Below, one piece after another: positions 26,837 through 35,965 of a stretch of DNA of 64,000 nucleotides. Location: assembly GCA_029946105.1 (NCBI GenBank), contig JAQSDW010000211.1, positions 50,494-114,493 on the forward strand. Reading direction: 5' to 3'. The notes below the pieces were generated by a model, which saw nothing but the letters and a program-made list of their open reading frames with translations, was not told the DNA's origin and searched no databases. Numbering within the stretch: the first letter of the stretch is position 1; each line of letters starts with the position of its first letter. A program made the translations under genes and the position numbers. The DNA is from Reyranella sp. (GTDB taxonomy: Bacteria > Pseudomonadota > Alphaproteobacteria > Reyranellales > Reyranellaceae).

Positions 26837-28207
26837 TTGTCCTCCATCGCCGTCGCCGCTCCCGTCCGGGCCCACCCTCTGCTGACCGCCCCGATCGGAT
26901 CGAGCCTGGTGAAGCTCGCCGGCCCGACCACGGCGGTGATGGTGGCGCAGACCTTCGTCGCCATCGCCGAGACCTTCATCTTCGGTAGGCTGGGCACCGC
27001 GGCGCTGGCCGGCTTCGCGCTCGTTTTTCCCCTCATGATGATGATGACGATGATGGCCGCGGGCGGCATGGGTGGCGGCGTGGCGGCCGCCATGGCGCGC
27101 ACGCTGGGCGCCGGCCGCAAGGACGATGCGCGGGCACTGGTGCTGCATGCCCTGATCCTGGGCGCCGTGCTGGCGATGCTGTTCACGCTGCTGGCCTGGA
27201 CCGTGGCGCCCGGCCTCTACAGGTTGCTGGGCGGCGACGATCACGCGCTCGCGCACGCCCTCACCTATTCCCACGTGCTGTTCAGCGGCGCGATCGTGAT
27301 CTGGGCCAACTTCTTCCTGTCGGCGCTGCTGCGCGGTGGCGGCGACGCGGCCACGCCCGGCCGCTACATGCTGCTGTCGTCGATCGCGCAGGTGCCACTC
27401 TCTTATGTACTGGCGCTCGGCATCGGCGACTGGCCCGGCCTCGGCATGGCCGGCCCGGCGATCTCCTCGCTTCTCACGTCAGCCGTGTCGGCGCTGTTGC
27501 AGGCGCGCGCGTTGTGGGGCGGCAAGCTGGGCTTCGTCCCGGGGCTGGGTGGCCTGGCGCTTCAGGGCCGTCTGTTCTGGGACATCCTCCGCGTCGGACT
27601 GATCGCCTCCTTCTCGGCCTTCACCGCCAACCTCACCGCCATGCTGGTGACGGGGCTGGTCGGCCGCTTTGGCGTGGCAGCACTCGCGGGCTACGGCATC
27701 GGCGTGCGGCTGGAATTCATGCTGGTGCCGCTCGCCTTCGGCATCGGCTCGGGCCTGACGACGATCGTGGGCGTCGCCGCCGGCGCCAACGACTGGCGGC
27801 GCGCGGTACGGGCCGCCTGGATCGGCAGTCTCGTTGCCGGCCTCGGCATCGGCGCCTTCGGCTGGATCGTGGCGCTCGTGCCCGAGGGCTGGGCGCGCCT
27901 GTTCACCAGCGACCCCGACGTGATCGCCGCGACCGTTGGCTACATCACGCATGTGGCGCCGTTCTACTGCCTGTTCGGCGTCGGCATGACGCTCTCCTTC
28001 GCAAGCCAGGGCGCGGGCCGCATGAAGGCGCCGTTCTTCGCCGGCGTCACGCGCCTATTCGTGGCGACGCTGGGCGGCTGGCTCGCCGTCGAAACCCTGG
28101 GCTGGGGCCTGGACGGAGTCTTTACCGCCATCGCCGTCGGCATGATCACCTTCGGCGTGCTGATCGCCGGACCGTTACTGATCCACCCCTGGCGCGGCCG
28201 AGCGTGA
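26837..28207 (+). CDS. MATE-family multidrug/toxin efflux protein
   Basis: This 456-residue inner-membrane transporter has about 12 hydrophobic segments in two homologous halves. The first half opens with LVKLAGPTTAVMVAQTF and FGRLGTAALAGFALVFP, the second with LRVGLIASFSAFTANL and LAGYGIGVRLEFMLVPLAFGIGSGL. Such proteins exchange Na+ or H+ for cationic drugs or metabolites. The start is assigned to a TTG at 26837 because no in-frame ATG precedes the first helix; the ribosome site is weak, so the start is uncertain by some codons. It overlaps no neighbour and stands as a single gene. Confidence 0.9.
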   Translation: MSSIAVAAPVRAHPLLTAPIGSSLVKLAGPTTAVMVAQTFVAIAETFIFGRLGTAALAGFALVFPLMMMMTMMAAGGMGGGVAAAMARTLGAGRKDDARALVLHALILGAVLAMLFTLLAWTVAPGLYRLLGGDDHALAHALTYSHVLFSGAIVIWANFFLSALLRGGGDAATPGRYMLLSSIAQVPLSYVLALGIGDWPGLGMAGPAISSLLTSAVSALLQARALWGGKLGFVPGLGGLALQGRLFWDILRVGLIASFSAFTANLTAMLVTGLVGRFGVAALAGYGIGVRLEFMLVPLAFGIGSGLTTIVGVAAGANDWRRAVRAAWIGSLVAGLGIGAFGWIVALVPEGWARLFTSDPDVIAATVGYITHVAPFYCLFGVGMTLSFASQGAGRMKAPFFAGVTRLFVATLGGWLAVETLGWGLDGVFTAIAVGMITFGVLIAGPLLIHPWRGRA

Positions 28208-28237
28208 TAGACTGCCCTCCCCATGCGGGAGGGCGTC

Positions 28238-28921
28238 ATGCAGCGCGGCAGCACGATCTCGACCTGGAACCGTAATCCCGCCGATGAAGAGGCGATGGGC
28301 GCCGCGCATGCGCCGATCTGGCGGCGCATGATCGACGTCGCCATCCACTGCGATCTTCGCGAAGCGACTGTGCTCGATTATGGCTGCAACCAGGGCGGCT
28401 TCCTGCGGATGCTGCACGATCGACACCCCTTCCACGACGCGGTCGGCATCGACATCGCCCGCGAGTCCGTGGCGCGCGCCGAACTGCTGAAGGGCCATCG
28501 ACCGATCGAATACAAGGTCGGCAACAGCGCCGCCGCGCTCGGCCGCACGTTCAACTTCGCCTTCAGTCACGAGGTGCTCTACCTGCTGCCCGATCTCGCC
28601 GCGCATGCGGCCGATATCAAAGTCGCTCTGCGGCCGGGCGGTGCCTACATAGCCGCCATGGGTTGCCACACCGACAGCGCCGTGTGGCCACGGTGGCGCA
28701 AAGTACTCAGCGAAACCTCATCGATCCCGCTCTACAACCACGCGCTCGACGGCGTGGCGAAGGCCTTCTCCGAAGCAGGCTTCACCGTCGGCGTACGGCC
28801 GCTCGATCTCGACGCCTTCATGCCAGTGACCGTGGGCAGCGCCTATTTTCCGAAGGTGGTCGATCAGTTGCGCTACTATAGCCAGGACAAGGTACTGTTC
28901 CGGTTCGTGCGCTCTCCCTAG
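28238..28921 (+). CDS. Class I SAM-dependent methyltransferase
   Basis: This 227-residue protein has the S-adenosylmethionine motif I as VLDYGCNQGGFLRML near residue 50, motif II acidic residue in AVGIDIARES, and a post-I region FAFSHEVLYLLPDL. No membrane segment or metal site is seen. GGGAGGG lies four bases before the ATG at 28238, better placed than the ATG at 28223. The acceptor is unknown; the fold suits small molecules. It is followed 11 bases later by the MAPEG-like gene and probably shares a transcript. Confidence 0.85.
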   Translation: MQRGSTISTWNRNPADEEAMGAAHAPIWRRMIDVAIHCDLREATVLDYGCNQGGFLRMLHDRHPFHDAVGIDIARESVARAELLKGHRPIEYKVGNSAAALGRTFNFAFSHEVLYLLPDLAAHAADIKVALRPGGAYIAAMGCHTDSAVWPRWRKVLSETSSIPLYNHALDGVAKAFSEAGFTVGVRPLDLDAFMPVTVGSAYFPKVVDQLRYYSQDKVLFRFVRSP

Positions 28922-28932
28922 GAGATCCCTTC

Positions 28933-29345
28933 ATGGCAATGCCGGCCCTGCCGTTCGTCACCGCCTTCTATGCCGCCCTGACCGGACTACTGTGCGTGGT
29001 GCTGTCGGTGCTGGTGATCCGTCAGCGCATGCAGAGACGCATCAGTATCGGCGACGGCGGTGATGCCGAGCTGGGACGCATGGCCCGCGTGTTCGGAAAC
29101 TTCGCCGAGTATGCCGCGCTGGTCTTGATTTTGCTGGCCCTGCTCGAAATCTGCGGCGGCCCGCGCTGGCTGGTGCACGCGTTGGGCGGCTGCTTCATCG
29201 TCGGCCGCCTTGCCCATGCCTATGGCTTTCCGGGACGACGGACATCAACCCCGGCCGGTCGGCCGGCGTCACCCTGACGCTTCTCACCATCCTGGTGTCG
29301 TCGGTCGCGCTGCTGCTGATCGTGGGCCGGAAGATCTTCGTCTAG
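28933..29345 (+). pseudogene. MAPEG-family membrane protein interrupted by a frameshift
   Basis: The first 98 codons encode a MAPEG-type protein (glutathione-S-transferase-related membrane family): helix 1 FYAALTGLLCVVLSVLVI, then RMARVFGNFAEYAALVLILLALLE with the family Asn and Glu, then GRLAHAYGF. At about 29227-29229 (GGCTTTCCGGG) the frame shifts. In the listed frame it ends shortly at 29277 in non-family sequence. In the frame offset by one base the family continues naturally as SGTTDINPGRSAGVTL and a last helix TLLTILVSSVALLLIVG, ending with TAG at 29343-29345. One extra T in the T run would restore a normal 137-residue protein. It is a pseudogene, or a sequencing error at a homopolymer. 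Confidence 0.85.
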
Positions 29346-32300
29346 CCGCGCGCGCCGAGCTTACGGAGCGAGCGGTCGATCCAGAGCGCGCCGATCTTTT
29401 CCTGCGCTCCGTTCTGCCGCAGCCGTTGCCGCAGGTTGGCGAAGTCGACGCGGTCGAGCTCCTGATCTTGGTTGAAGCAGGAGAACACCACCGTTTCCTT
29501 GCCGGTCACCGGATCCTTGTGGAGCTGCAGGCACTGGGCGCAGATCTCCTTCATCATGCATTGCATAGGCGAGTTGATCGACCCAAGCGCGCGATGGCCG
29601 GGCTTGAGGTAGGCTTTCAGTACGCCATGACGCGCCAGGCGCACGGCGTTCATCATGCCGTCGGAACCAATGGCCACGATGCGGTCGGCGTCGCTGAACG
29701 GGATCGGCTGCGGGCCCAGTTCGCCTGCCGCGTACTTGCGCATCGTCTCGACGATGTTGTCGACGGTCGACTTGTCCTGCGGCCGGTCGGCCGGGAAACC
29801 CGGCGCCTCGTCGCAGCTCCACACCACGACATCGGCTGCGGCCTCGATCTCCTCGACCTTGTAGCGGTCGCTCACCTTCTTGTAGCCGGCGAAGTAGAGC
29901 ACCTTGCTGCCGGCCTTGCGGAAGGCCTGGCCGATCGAGAACAGCACGGCGTTGCCGAGACCGCCACCGGCCAGCACCACGGTTTCTCCCGGCTCGATCT
30001 CCGTCGGCGCGCCGGTCGGCCCCATGACGATCACCGGCTCGCCGGGCTCGAGCAGCGCGCAGAGATCGGACGAGCCGCCCATCTCCAGCGTGATCAGCGA
30101 CAGCAGGCCCTTGTCCTTGTCGACCCAGGCGCCCGTCAACGCCAGGCCCTCCATGGTGAGCAGCGTGCCGTCGACTTTCTTCGAACGCGCCTCGTAGTTC
30201 TGCAGGCGGTAGAACTGGCCCGGCTCGAAGTTGCGCGCCGCGGCCGGCGCCTCGACGATGACCTCAACGATGGTGGGCGTCAGCCGATCGACGCGCACGA
30301 CCGTCGCACGCCAGTCGCGGTTGGCTTCGGCCAGGATGGCTTCGGGCGATCGCGCGGGCGCCGCCAGCCGCGCCATCGTCCGGCTGAGCACCGGATAGCC
30401 CTGCTTGGCGCCGCCCATGGCCTTCACGACGTTGCCGGCGAACGACGGATGCAGGTCGCCGAAGAACGACATGTTGCGGCCGTCGCCGTGGCGATACATC
30501 AGCACGCGCACGTCGGCGGGCTTGCAGACGCGCTCGGGCGTGGCCGGGTTGCCCTCCTCATCGAGCGCGCGGAAATACTTGCCGTCGATGAAGGCATGCG
30601 TCGCGTCCTCGCGCGCCAGCACCGTGTTGGGCTGCGTGCCCGCCGCCACCAGGATGGTACGCGCCGGCAGCGTCGCCTCGATCTTCGTCCCGCTCTGCTC
30701 GCCCGCCACCTTCAGGGCGCAGGCATGTCCGTTGGCGTCGACCTCGACCGCGACCGGCGACAGGCCTTCGACGAAGCGGATGTCCTCCTCCAACGCCTTG
30801 AACACTTCCTCGTGGTTCAACGTATAGGACGGCGACTCGATCAGGCGGCGGCGATAGACGAGCGACACGCCGCCCCAGCCGTTCACCAGCCCGGCGATAT
30901 CAGGCGTCCGTCCCTCGCGCTCTGCGGTGGCACGCTCAGTGCGAATGGCCCGGGCGTGGCCCAGGAATTCCTGCGCGATCTCGCGTTCCTCGTCGTTCCA
31001 GGCCGCGTTCACGACGGCCTCGCCGCGTTCGGCGACCAGGATCTCGTGCCGGGCCAAAAACTTCTCGACCTGCAGCGGGTAGTAGGCGAGCGATTCGGTG
31101 GCGGTGTCGATGCCGGTCAGGCCGCCACCGATCACGATCACCGGCAGGCGGATCTGCAGATTGGCGATGGACTCCTTCTTGGCGGCACCCGTGAGCTGCA
31201 GTGCCATCAGGAAGTCCGAGGCCGCGCGCACGCCGCGCGCCAGGCCGTTCGGCAGGTCGAGCACGGTGGGTTTGCCGGCGCCGGCGCAGAGCGCGATGTG
31301 GTCGAAGCCCATGGCGAAGGCGCCCTCCACCGTCACCGTGCCGCCGAAGCGCACGCCGCCGAACATCGAGAACTGGCCTCGCCGCTCCAGCAGCAGCCGC
31401 ACCATCTTCAGGTAGTTCTTGTCCCAGCGCACGGTGATGCCGTACTCGGCGACGCCGCCAAATCCCGCCATCGCGCGCACCCCCAAACCCTCGCGCAGGC
31501 TGGCGACATCATCGACGGCGGCGAACGGCACGCGCGTGCCGTCGGCCACGACACCCGACTGTTCGGGCGGCAGCGGCTCGATCTTGAGGCCGTCGATCGC
31601 CACTACCGTGTGGCCGTCGTTCATCAGGTGATGCGAGAGGTTGAAGCCCGCAGGACCCAGGCCCACCACCAGCACGGTGCGGCCGGTCGAGGGACGCGGG
31701 ATCGGACGGCTGAGGTTGAGCGGGTTCCAGCGCGTCAGCAGAGAATAGATCTCGAACCCCCACGGCAGCGCCAACACGTCCTTCAGCGTCCGGGTCTCGA
31801 TCTGCGGGATGTCGACCGGTTCCTGCTTTTGATAGATGCAGGCCTTCATGCAGTCGTTGCAGATGCGGTGCCCGGTGGCGGCGACCAGCGGATTGTCGAC
31901 CACGGCCATCGCCAGCGCGCCGACGGAGAAGCCCTCGCTCTTGAGGAGGTTCATCTCCGAAATCTTTTCCTCGAGCGGGCAGCCCGCCAGCGTGACGCCG
32001 AACGGCGACTTCTGGAAGGCGCCCGTCTTGCGATCCTTCAGGCCGCGCGAGCAGCTGTCCTTGCCCTGGTTGTGGCACCAGATGCAGTAGTTGGTATGAT
32101 CGAGGGCGCGCACGAGATCGAAGCCCTCGTCGGTGAGCGCAAAGCCCTCGCGATAGCGCAGCATCGACCGCGGCAATTTCATGCGCGTGACGCCGTCGAC
32201 GACCTCCGTTTCGATCGGCACCAGATGCTCGGGATCGATCTTGTGCGGCACCTTGAACAGCGGGCCGTCGCGATGGCGCTTCTTGCCCTCGGGATTGTGC

Positions 32301-32845
32301 AACGCCCAGGCGGCGTAGCGCACCAGCGCCTCGATCTCGGGCGTCGGTGTCTCGACCTTGAATTCGGCGCCGACGAGTTCGCGAACCCGGAGCGCGAAGG
32401 CGAGTTCCCAGTTTTCCAATCCATCGGCGAGAGTTGCGCCGATCTCGACGCCCGCCGTGACACTGTCGCCGTCGAGCGCCATCGCGGCATCGGCCTTGAT
32501 GGCGCGCGTGACGTAGCGCTGCACGAACAGCCGCTTGCAGTCGTAAAGCGGCGCCAACCTGACGTGCCGGCCGCGCAGCTCGGCCACGGGGCCCGCCACA
32601 CCGAACAGGGCGCCGATGAAATCCTCGAGCGGCCGGGCGAGTTCGATCAACAGGTTCGACTCGTCCTTGGGCGCAAGCTGGTCCGGTGTCGCGCGCGCCG
32701 TCATCAATCGCGCATGAAGGCCGGCGTCGACACCCTGCAGCCAAGCGGCGAATGCAGCGTCGAGGCGGCCGAGACCATCGCGGTCGTAGAGGTCGTTGAA
32801 GGCGAACCCGTGGGAGAGCACGGGCGCCGGCCGGGACGCATTCAT
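29342..32845 (-). CDS. Giant FAD/Fe-S oxidoreductase: GltD-like plus PyrK/FNR-like fusion (NfnB-NfnA-like)
   Basis: This 1,167-residue protein resembles a fusion of the two Nfn-type (NADH-dependent ferredoxin:NADP oxidoreductase) subunits. Residues 1-240 are unassigned. Cysteines at 254, 257, 265, 289, 329, 332 and 336 could hold two iron-sulfur clusters, as at the front of GltD-like proteins. Around residue 400, RTVLVVGLGPAGFNLSHHL starts a two-dinucleotide-fold FAD/NADPH region with a second Rossmann motif (VIVIGGGLTGIDTATE). From about residue 820 a ferredoxin-reductase-like module (FEPGQFYRLQNYE, VLAGGGLGNAVLFSIG) ends with C1096-x5-C1102-x2-C1105-x17-C1123, the PyrK/NfnA [2Fe-2S] pattern. 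The ATG at 32845 is the first family-like start. Its stop shares a CTAG palindrome with the MAPEG stop. Electron bifurcation is a possibility, not shown. Confidence 0.72.
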   Translation of the reverse strand: MNASRPAPVLSHGFAFNDLYDRDGLGRLDAAFAAWLQGVDAGLHARLMTARATPDQLAPKDESNLLIELARPLEDFIGALFGVAGPVAELRGRHVRLAPLYDCKRLFVQRYVTRAIKADAAMALDGDSVTAGVEIGATLADGLENWELAFALRVRELVGAEFKVETPTPEIEALVRYAAWALHNPEGKKRHRDGPLFKVPHKIDPEHLVPIETEVVDGVTRMKLPRSMLRYREGFALTDEGFDLVRALDHTNYCIWCHNQGKDSCSRGLKDRKTGAFQKSPFGVTLAGCPLEEKISEMNLLKSEGFSVGALAMAVVDNPLVAATGHRICNDCMKACIYQKQEPVDIPQIETRTLKDVLALPWGFEIYSLLTRWNPLNLSRPIPRPSTGRTVLVVGLGPAGFNLSHHLMNDGHTVVAIDGLKIEPLPPEQSGVVADGTRVPFAAVDDVASLREGLGVRAMAGFGGVAEYGITVRWDKNYLKMVRLLLERRGQFSMFGGVRFGGTVTVEGAFAMGFDHIALCAGAGKPTVLDLPNGLARGVRAASDFLMALQLTGAAKKESIANLQIRLPVIVIGGGLTGIDTATESLAYYPLQVEKFLARHEILVAERGEAVVNAAWNDEEREIAQEFLGHARAIRTERATAEREGRTPDIAGLVNGWGGVSLVYRRRLIESPSYTLNHEEVFKALEEDIRFVEGLSPVAVEVDANGHACALKVAGEQSGTKIEATLPARTILVAAGTQPNTVLAREDATHAFIDGKYFRALDEEGNPATPERVCKPADVRVLMYRHGDGRNMSFFGDLHPSFAGNVVKAMGGAKQGYPVLSRTMARLAAPARSPEAILAEANRDWRATVVRVDRLTPTIVEVIVEAPAAARNFEPGQFYRLQNYEARSKKVDGTLLTMEGLALTGAWVDKDKGLLSLITLEMGGSSDLCALLEPGEPVIVMGPTGAPTEIEPGETVVLAGGGLGNAVLFSIGQAFRKAGSKVLYFAGYKKVSDRYKVEEIEAAADVVVWSCDEAPGFPADRPQDKSTVDNIVETMRKYAAGELGPQPIPFSDADRIVAIGSDGMMNAVRLARHGVLKAYLKPGHRALGSINSPMQCMMKEICAQCLQLHKDPVTGKETVVFSCFNQDQELDRVDFANLRQRLRQNGAQEKIGALWIDRSLRKLGARG

Positions 32846-32956
32846 TGCCAGATATCCAGACGGAGCGAGGGGTATTTTGTTCGTACGCGAACCGATTAGC
32901 CGGGGCGGCGGTCCAGCGCAAGGCATCGCGCCTCATGCGGCCGATTAGCGACATTT

Positions 32957-34036
32957 ATGCCAGATGACGGCGCCGCCGGCTTCGCGCATGGTCCGCCGTC
33001 CATGCAAACCGCTCCCGCTTCCGTGCGCAACTGGCTGATCGTCGTTGCCGTCATGATCCTTTTGATGATCGTGATCGGTGCGCTCACGCGGCTGACGGAA
33101 TCGGGCCTGTCGATGGTCGAATGGCGGCCGGTGACCGGCTGGCTGCCGCCGCTCTCCGACGCCGCCTGGAGCGCCGAACTGGAGAAGTATCTTTCCTCGC
33201 CGCAGGGAAGATTGATCAATCGTGGTTTCAATGTCGTGGAATTCAGGCAGATCTTCTGGCTGGAATACAGCCACCGCCTGTGGGGCCGGCTGATCGGCGT
33301 CGTCTTCGCGCTGCCGCTCGCCTGGTTCTGGATTCGAGGCCAGCTCACGCCCTACCTGAAGCCCCGACTGCTGGCCTTGCTGGTGCTGGGTGGCCTGCAG
33401 GGCGCGCTGGGCTGGGCGATGGTGGCGTCGGGCCTGATCGACCGCCCCTCGGTCAGCCACTACCGGCTCGCGGCCCATCTCCTGCTCGCGGTGGCGCTCT
33501 ACGCCTACACCGTCTGGCTGGTCCTCGAACTCGGGCCGCAAGCCGCGCGGCGTGATGATGCCGGTAATGACAGAGGAGCGGCACGTGCGACGGCGGTGCT
33601 GATCACCCTCCTCTTCGTCGTCCTCACCTGGGGCGCGCTGATGGCCGGGCTGCGAGCGGGCACGGCGCACAACACCTTCCCCACCATGTCGGGCCACTGG
33701 ATCCCGCCGGGCTTGTTCGAGCTCTCGCCGTGGTGGCTCAATCCGTTCGAGAACGGCACGACGATCCAGTTCACCCATCGCTGGCTGGCCAAGCTCCTGG
33801 TGCTGGGCGTGCTGGTTCTGGCGTGGCGCGTGCGACGACCCGAAACGCTGGCTGCGGCGGCGATGGCACTGCTGCAGCTAAGTCTCGGAATTGCCACGAT
33901 TCTGAGTGGAATCAACATCGGCCTGGCAACGGCGCATCAGGCCGGCGCGGTGATCCTGCTGACCAGCCTAATCGTGGTCCGCCATCGCCTGACGCCTTCT
34001 CGGCAGCGCCCGGTCTCGGCTATGATTGGTGGATGA
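32957..34036 (+). CDS. ctaA: Heme A synthase CtaA/Cox15
   Basis: This integral membrane enzyme of 359 residues converts heme O to heme A for aa3-type cytochrome oxidase. About eight transmembrane helices are visible. Four conserved His positions fit heme binding: WLEYSHRLWGRLIG, SHYRLAAHLLLA, FTHRWLAK and TAHQAGAVILL. The family start GALTRLTESGLSMVEWRPVTG is clear. Translation may begin at 32957 or at the ATG at 33002; neither has a strong ribosome site. The stop overlaps the start of the next gene (ATGA at 34033-34036). No other cytochrome oxidase assembly genes are in the window. Confidence 0.94.
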   Translation: MPDDGAAGFAHGPPSMQTAPASVRNWLIVVAVMILLMIVIGALTRLTESGLSMVEWRPVTGWLPPLSDAAWSAELEKYLSSPQGRLINRGFNVVEFRQIFWLEYSHRLWGRLIGVVFALPLAWFWIRGQLTPYLKPRLLALLVLGGLQGALGWAMVASGLIDRPSVSHYRLAAHLLLAVALYAYTVWLVLELGPQAARRDDAGNDRGAARATAVLITLLFVVLTWGALMAGLRAGTAHNTFPTMSGHWIPPGLFELSPWWLNPFENGTTIQFTHRWLAKLLVLGVLVLAWRVRRPETLAAAAMALLQLSLGIATILSGINIGLATAHQAGAVILLTSLIVVRHRLTPSRQRPVSAMIGG

Positions 34037-35955
34037 CCGGCAGGCTCAACTGGCCCAGATCGCTTGCTGCCGCGCCGTCTCTGGCGAAGCGGCCGTTCGT
34101 CCTGGCCGGCGTTACGACCCTACTCGTCGGCGCCGCCCTGATCGGCGCCTGGCTGACGCGCCCCGCCGCCACGGTGGAAAGGCATGCCGCCGGTGAAGCG
34201 TCATCCACCTCGCCCCCTGCCACCTCGTCCCCCGCCAACGCGACCTCGATCGTCGTGCCGGAGGCGCCGCCGCCCCCCGAACTGACCAGCGCCGATGTTG
34301 CCCGCAGCGGCGATCCGTCGGCTGCAACCTCCACGACGGCATCGACACTCCCGGCCGAGCCCCCCAAGCCCATCGACTGGGCGGCGATGCCGATCGACGA
34401 GCTGCGCCCGAGGGCAGCTGCCAACGAAATCCCCGCCATGGAAGAACTGGCCCGGCGGCTGGTCCAGGGCGCGGGCGTGACCAAGGACCAGCAGGCCGGC
34501 GCGGGATGGCTGCTGCGCGCCGCCCAGAGCGGCTCGGCGCAGTCGGCCTTCAACGTCGCGGTGATGTACGAGCGCGGCTTCGTGGTCGAGCGCGACTCCG
34601 CACGCGCCATCGAATGGTACCGCAAGGCCATCGCGGCCAACCTGCCCGCCGCAAAGCACAACCTCGCCCTGCTGCTGCGCGACGGAAAGGGCGCGCCGCG
34701 CGACGGCAAGGAAGCCGTCGAACTGCTGCGTTCGGCGGCGCGCCAGGGCATGGCGGCGTCGATGTTCACGCTGGGCGACATCCACGAACGCGGCGATGCC
34801 GCGCCAAAGGATGCCGCAACGGCGCTCGCCTGGTTCGCCATCACCGCAGAATTCGAACGCCAGACAAATCGCGGCGCCGAGACGGCGCTGGCCAAGACGG
34901 CGAGCCAGCGCAGCCAGACGCTGCAGCGCATCCTGACGCCGGCTGAGCTCGAGCGGGCGCAGCAGCTGGGACAGAGCGAGTTCAAGCTCATCGTCGAGGC
35001 GCTGTCCCCGCCCAAGCCGGTGTCACCGATCACTCCGACTCCGGCCGAGGTTGCGGCAGCCGCGCCCGATCCCGCGCTGCCGCTCAGCGACATCGATCCA
35101 CCGGGTTGGCCCAAAGCGGCCAACGACCAGATCCGCGTCATCCAGCAGGCGCTGTTCGATCTCAAGTTCCTCCGCGACAAGCCCGACGGTTCCATGGGTC
35201 CGATGACCCGCGCGGCCATCCGCTCGTTCCAGCGCAGCAACTCGATGCGTGAAATCGGCGAGCCGACCCGTGACCTCTACGCTGCGCTGAAGGACTCGCT
35301 GGCCAGTCGCGATGTTGTCGCCAATTCGCCTCTGCCCTTGCCGCCCCCCGAGAAGGCCGAGAACCCGACGATCGATCTGCCGAAGGTGGAATTGTCGAAG
35401 CCTGATGCGCCCAAGATCGACGTCGCGAAGGCCGAGGCTGCGAAGATTGAGGCGGCAAACGCCGAAGCAGCAAAGGTTGAAGCTGCGAAAGTGGAGGCTG
35501 CAAAGGTCGAAGCAGCAAAGGCTGAAGCTGCAAAGGTAGAGGCGGCAAAGGTCGAAGTTGCAAAAGCCGAAGCAGCGAAGGCCGTGCCCGCGACCATCGA
35601 TATCGGCCGTCCGGAACTTCCGCCGCCACCGCCGACATCGGCGGAGATCGCGCGCGCGATGTCTAACGCGACGCCCAAGGAGATGCTGGCCGCCGCGACC
35701 AAGGACGCGCCCGCCCCGATCGTGCCGGAGGCCTGGCCGACGGCACCTGTCGATCAGGTGAGAGCGATCCAGCAACTACTGCGCGACCTCAACTTTTCCA
35801 ACGACACGCCCGATGGCCTGAACGGTCCCAATACACGCGCCGCGATCCGCGACTACGAACGCGCCGCCGCTCTCGGCGTGACCGGTGAGCCGAGCAGGGT
35901 TCTGTTCGACTCGTTGATGGAGTTGCGCCTGCTCATGGTGCCGAAGGCCAAGTGA
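34033..35955 (+). CDS. Sel1-repeat and peptidoglycan-binding-domain envelope protein
   Basis: This 640-residue, single-pass protein has a transmembrane anchor at about residues 22-42 (FVLAGVTTLLVGAALIGAW) and a Pro/Ala/Ser/Thr-rich linker to residue 115. Sel1-type tetratricopeptide repeats follow (about 130-265; AFNVAVMYERGFVVERD, AKHNLALLLRDGKG, MFTLGDIHERGD). Two peptidoglycan-binding-like domains lie at about residues 357-415 and 566-620 (each with RVIQQAL or RAIQQLL and GPMTRAAIR or GPNTRAAIR). Between them is a segment of ten near-perfect five-residue repeats (A-K-V/A-E-A). The gene starts inside the ctaA stop codon, so translation is coupled. It probably tethers to the cell wall and gathers partner proteins; its client is unknown. 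Confidence 0.8.
   Translation: MTGRLNWPRSLAAAPSLAKRPFVLAGVTTLLVGAALIGAWLTRPAATVERHAAGEASSTSPPATSSPANATSIVVPEAPPPPELTSADVARSGDPSAATSTTASTLPAEPPKPIDWAAMPIDELRPRAAANEIPAMEELARRLVQGAGVTKDQQAGAGWLLRAAQSGSAQSAFNVAVMYERGFVVERDSARAIEWYRKAIAANLPAAKHNLALLLRDGKGAPRDGKEAVELLRSAARQGMAASMFTLGDIHERGDAAPKDAATALAWFAITAEFERQTNRGAETALAKTASQRSQTLQRILTPAELERAQQLGQSEFKLIVEALSPPKPVSPITPTPAEVAAAAPDPALPLSDIDPPGWPKAANDQIRVIQQALFDLKFLRDKPDGSMGPMTRAAIRSFQRSNSMREIGEPTRDLYAALKDSLASRDVVANSPLPLPPPEKAENPTIDLPKVELSKPDAPKIDVAKAEAAKIEAANAEAAKVEAAKVEAAKVEAAKAEAAKVEAAKVEVAKAEAAKAVPATIDIGRPELPPPPPTSAEIARAMSNATPKEMLAAATKDAPAPIVPEAWPTAPVDQVRAIQQLLRDLNFSNDTPDGLNGPNTRAAIRDYERAAALGVTGEPSRVLFDSLMELRLLMVPKAK
35425..35574 (+). repeat. 15-base tandem repeat (10 units) coding A-K-x-E-A
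   Basis: Ten consecutive 15-base units encode Ala-Lys-Val/Ala/Ile-Glu-Ala inside the Sel1/peptidoglycan-binding protein; one unit has Asn for Lys and one ends in Val. The units differ at third positions, so the array is not brand new, but units four to nine are close. The peptide should be one long charged alpha-helix of about 50 residues. Confidence 0.85.
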
Positions 35956-35965
35956 CGTCCGGCGG

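Noticed and set aside
29210-32899. A 1,229-codon open frame antisense to the giant oxidoreductase gene
   Set aside because: Its product is a low-complexity Arg/His/Gln/Glu/Ala mixture without domains, as expected opposite a GC-rich gene whose third positions are mostly G or C. The minus-strand frame has clear motifs and iron-sulfur cysteines.
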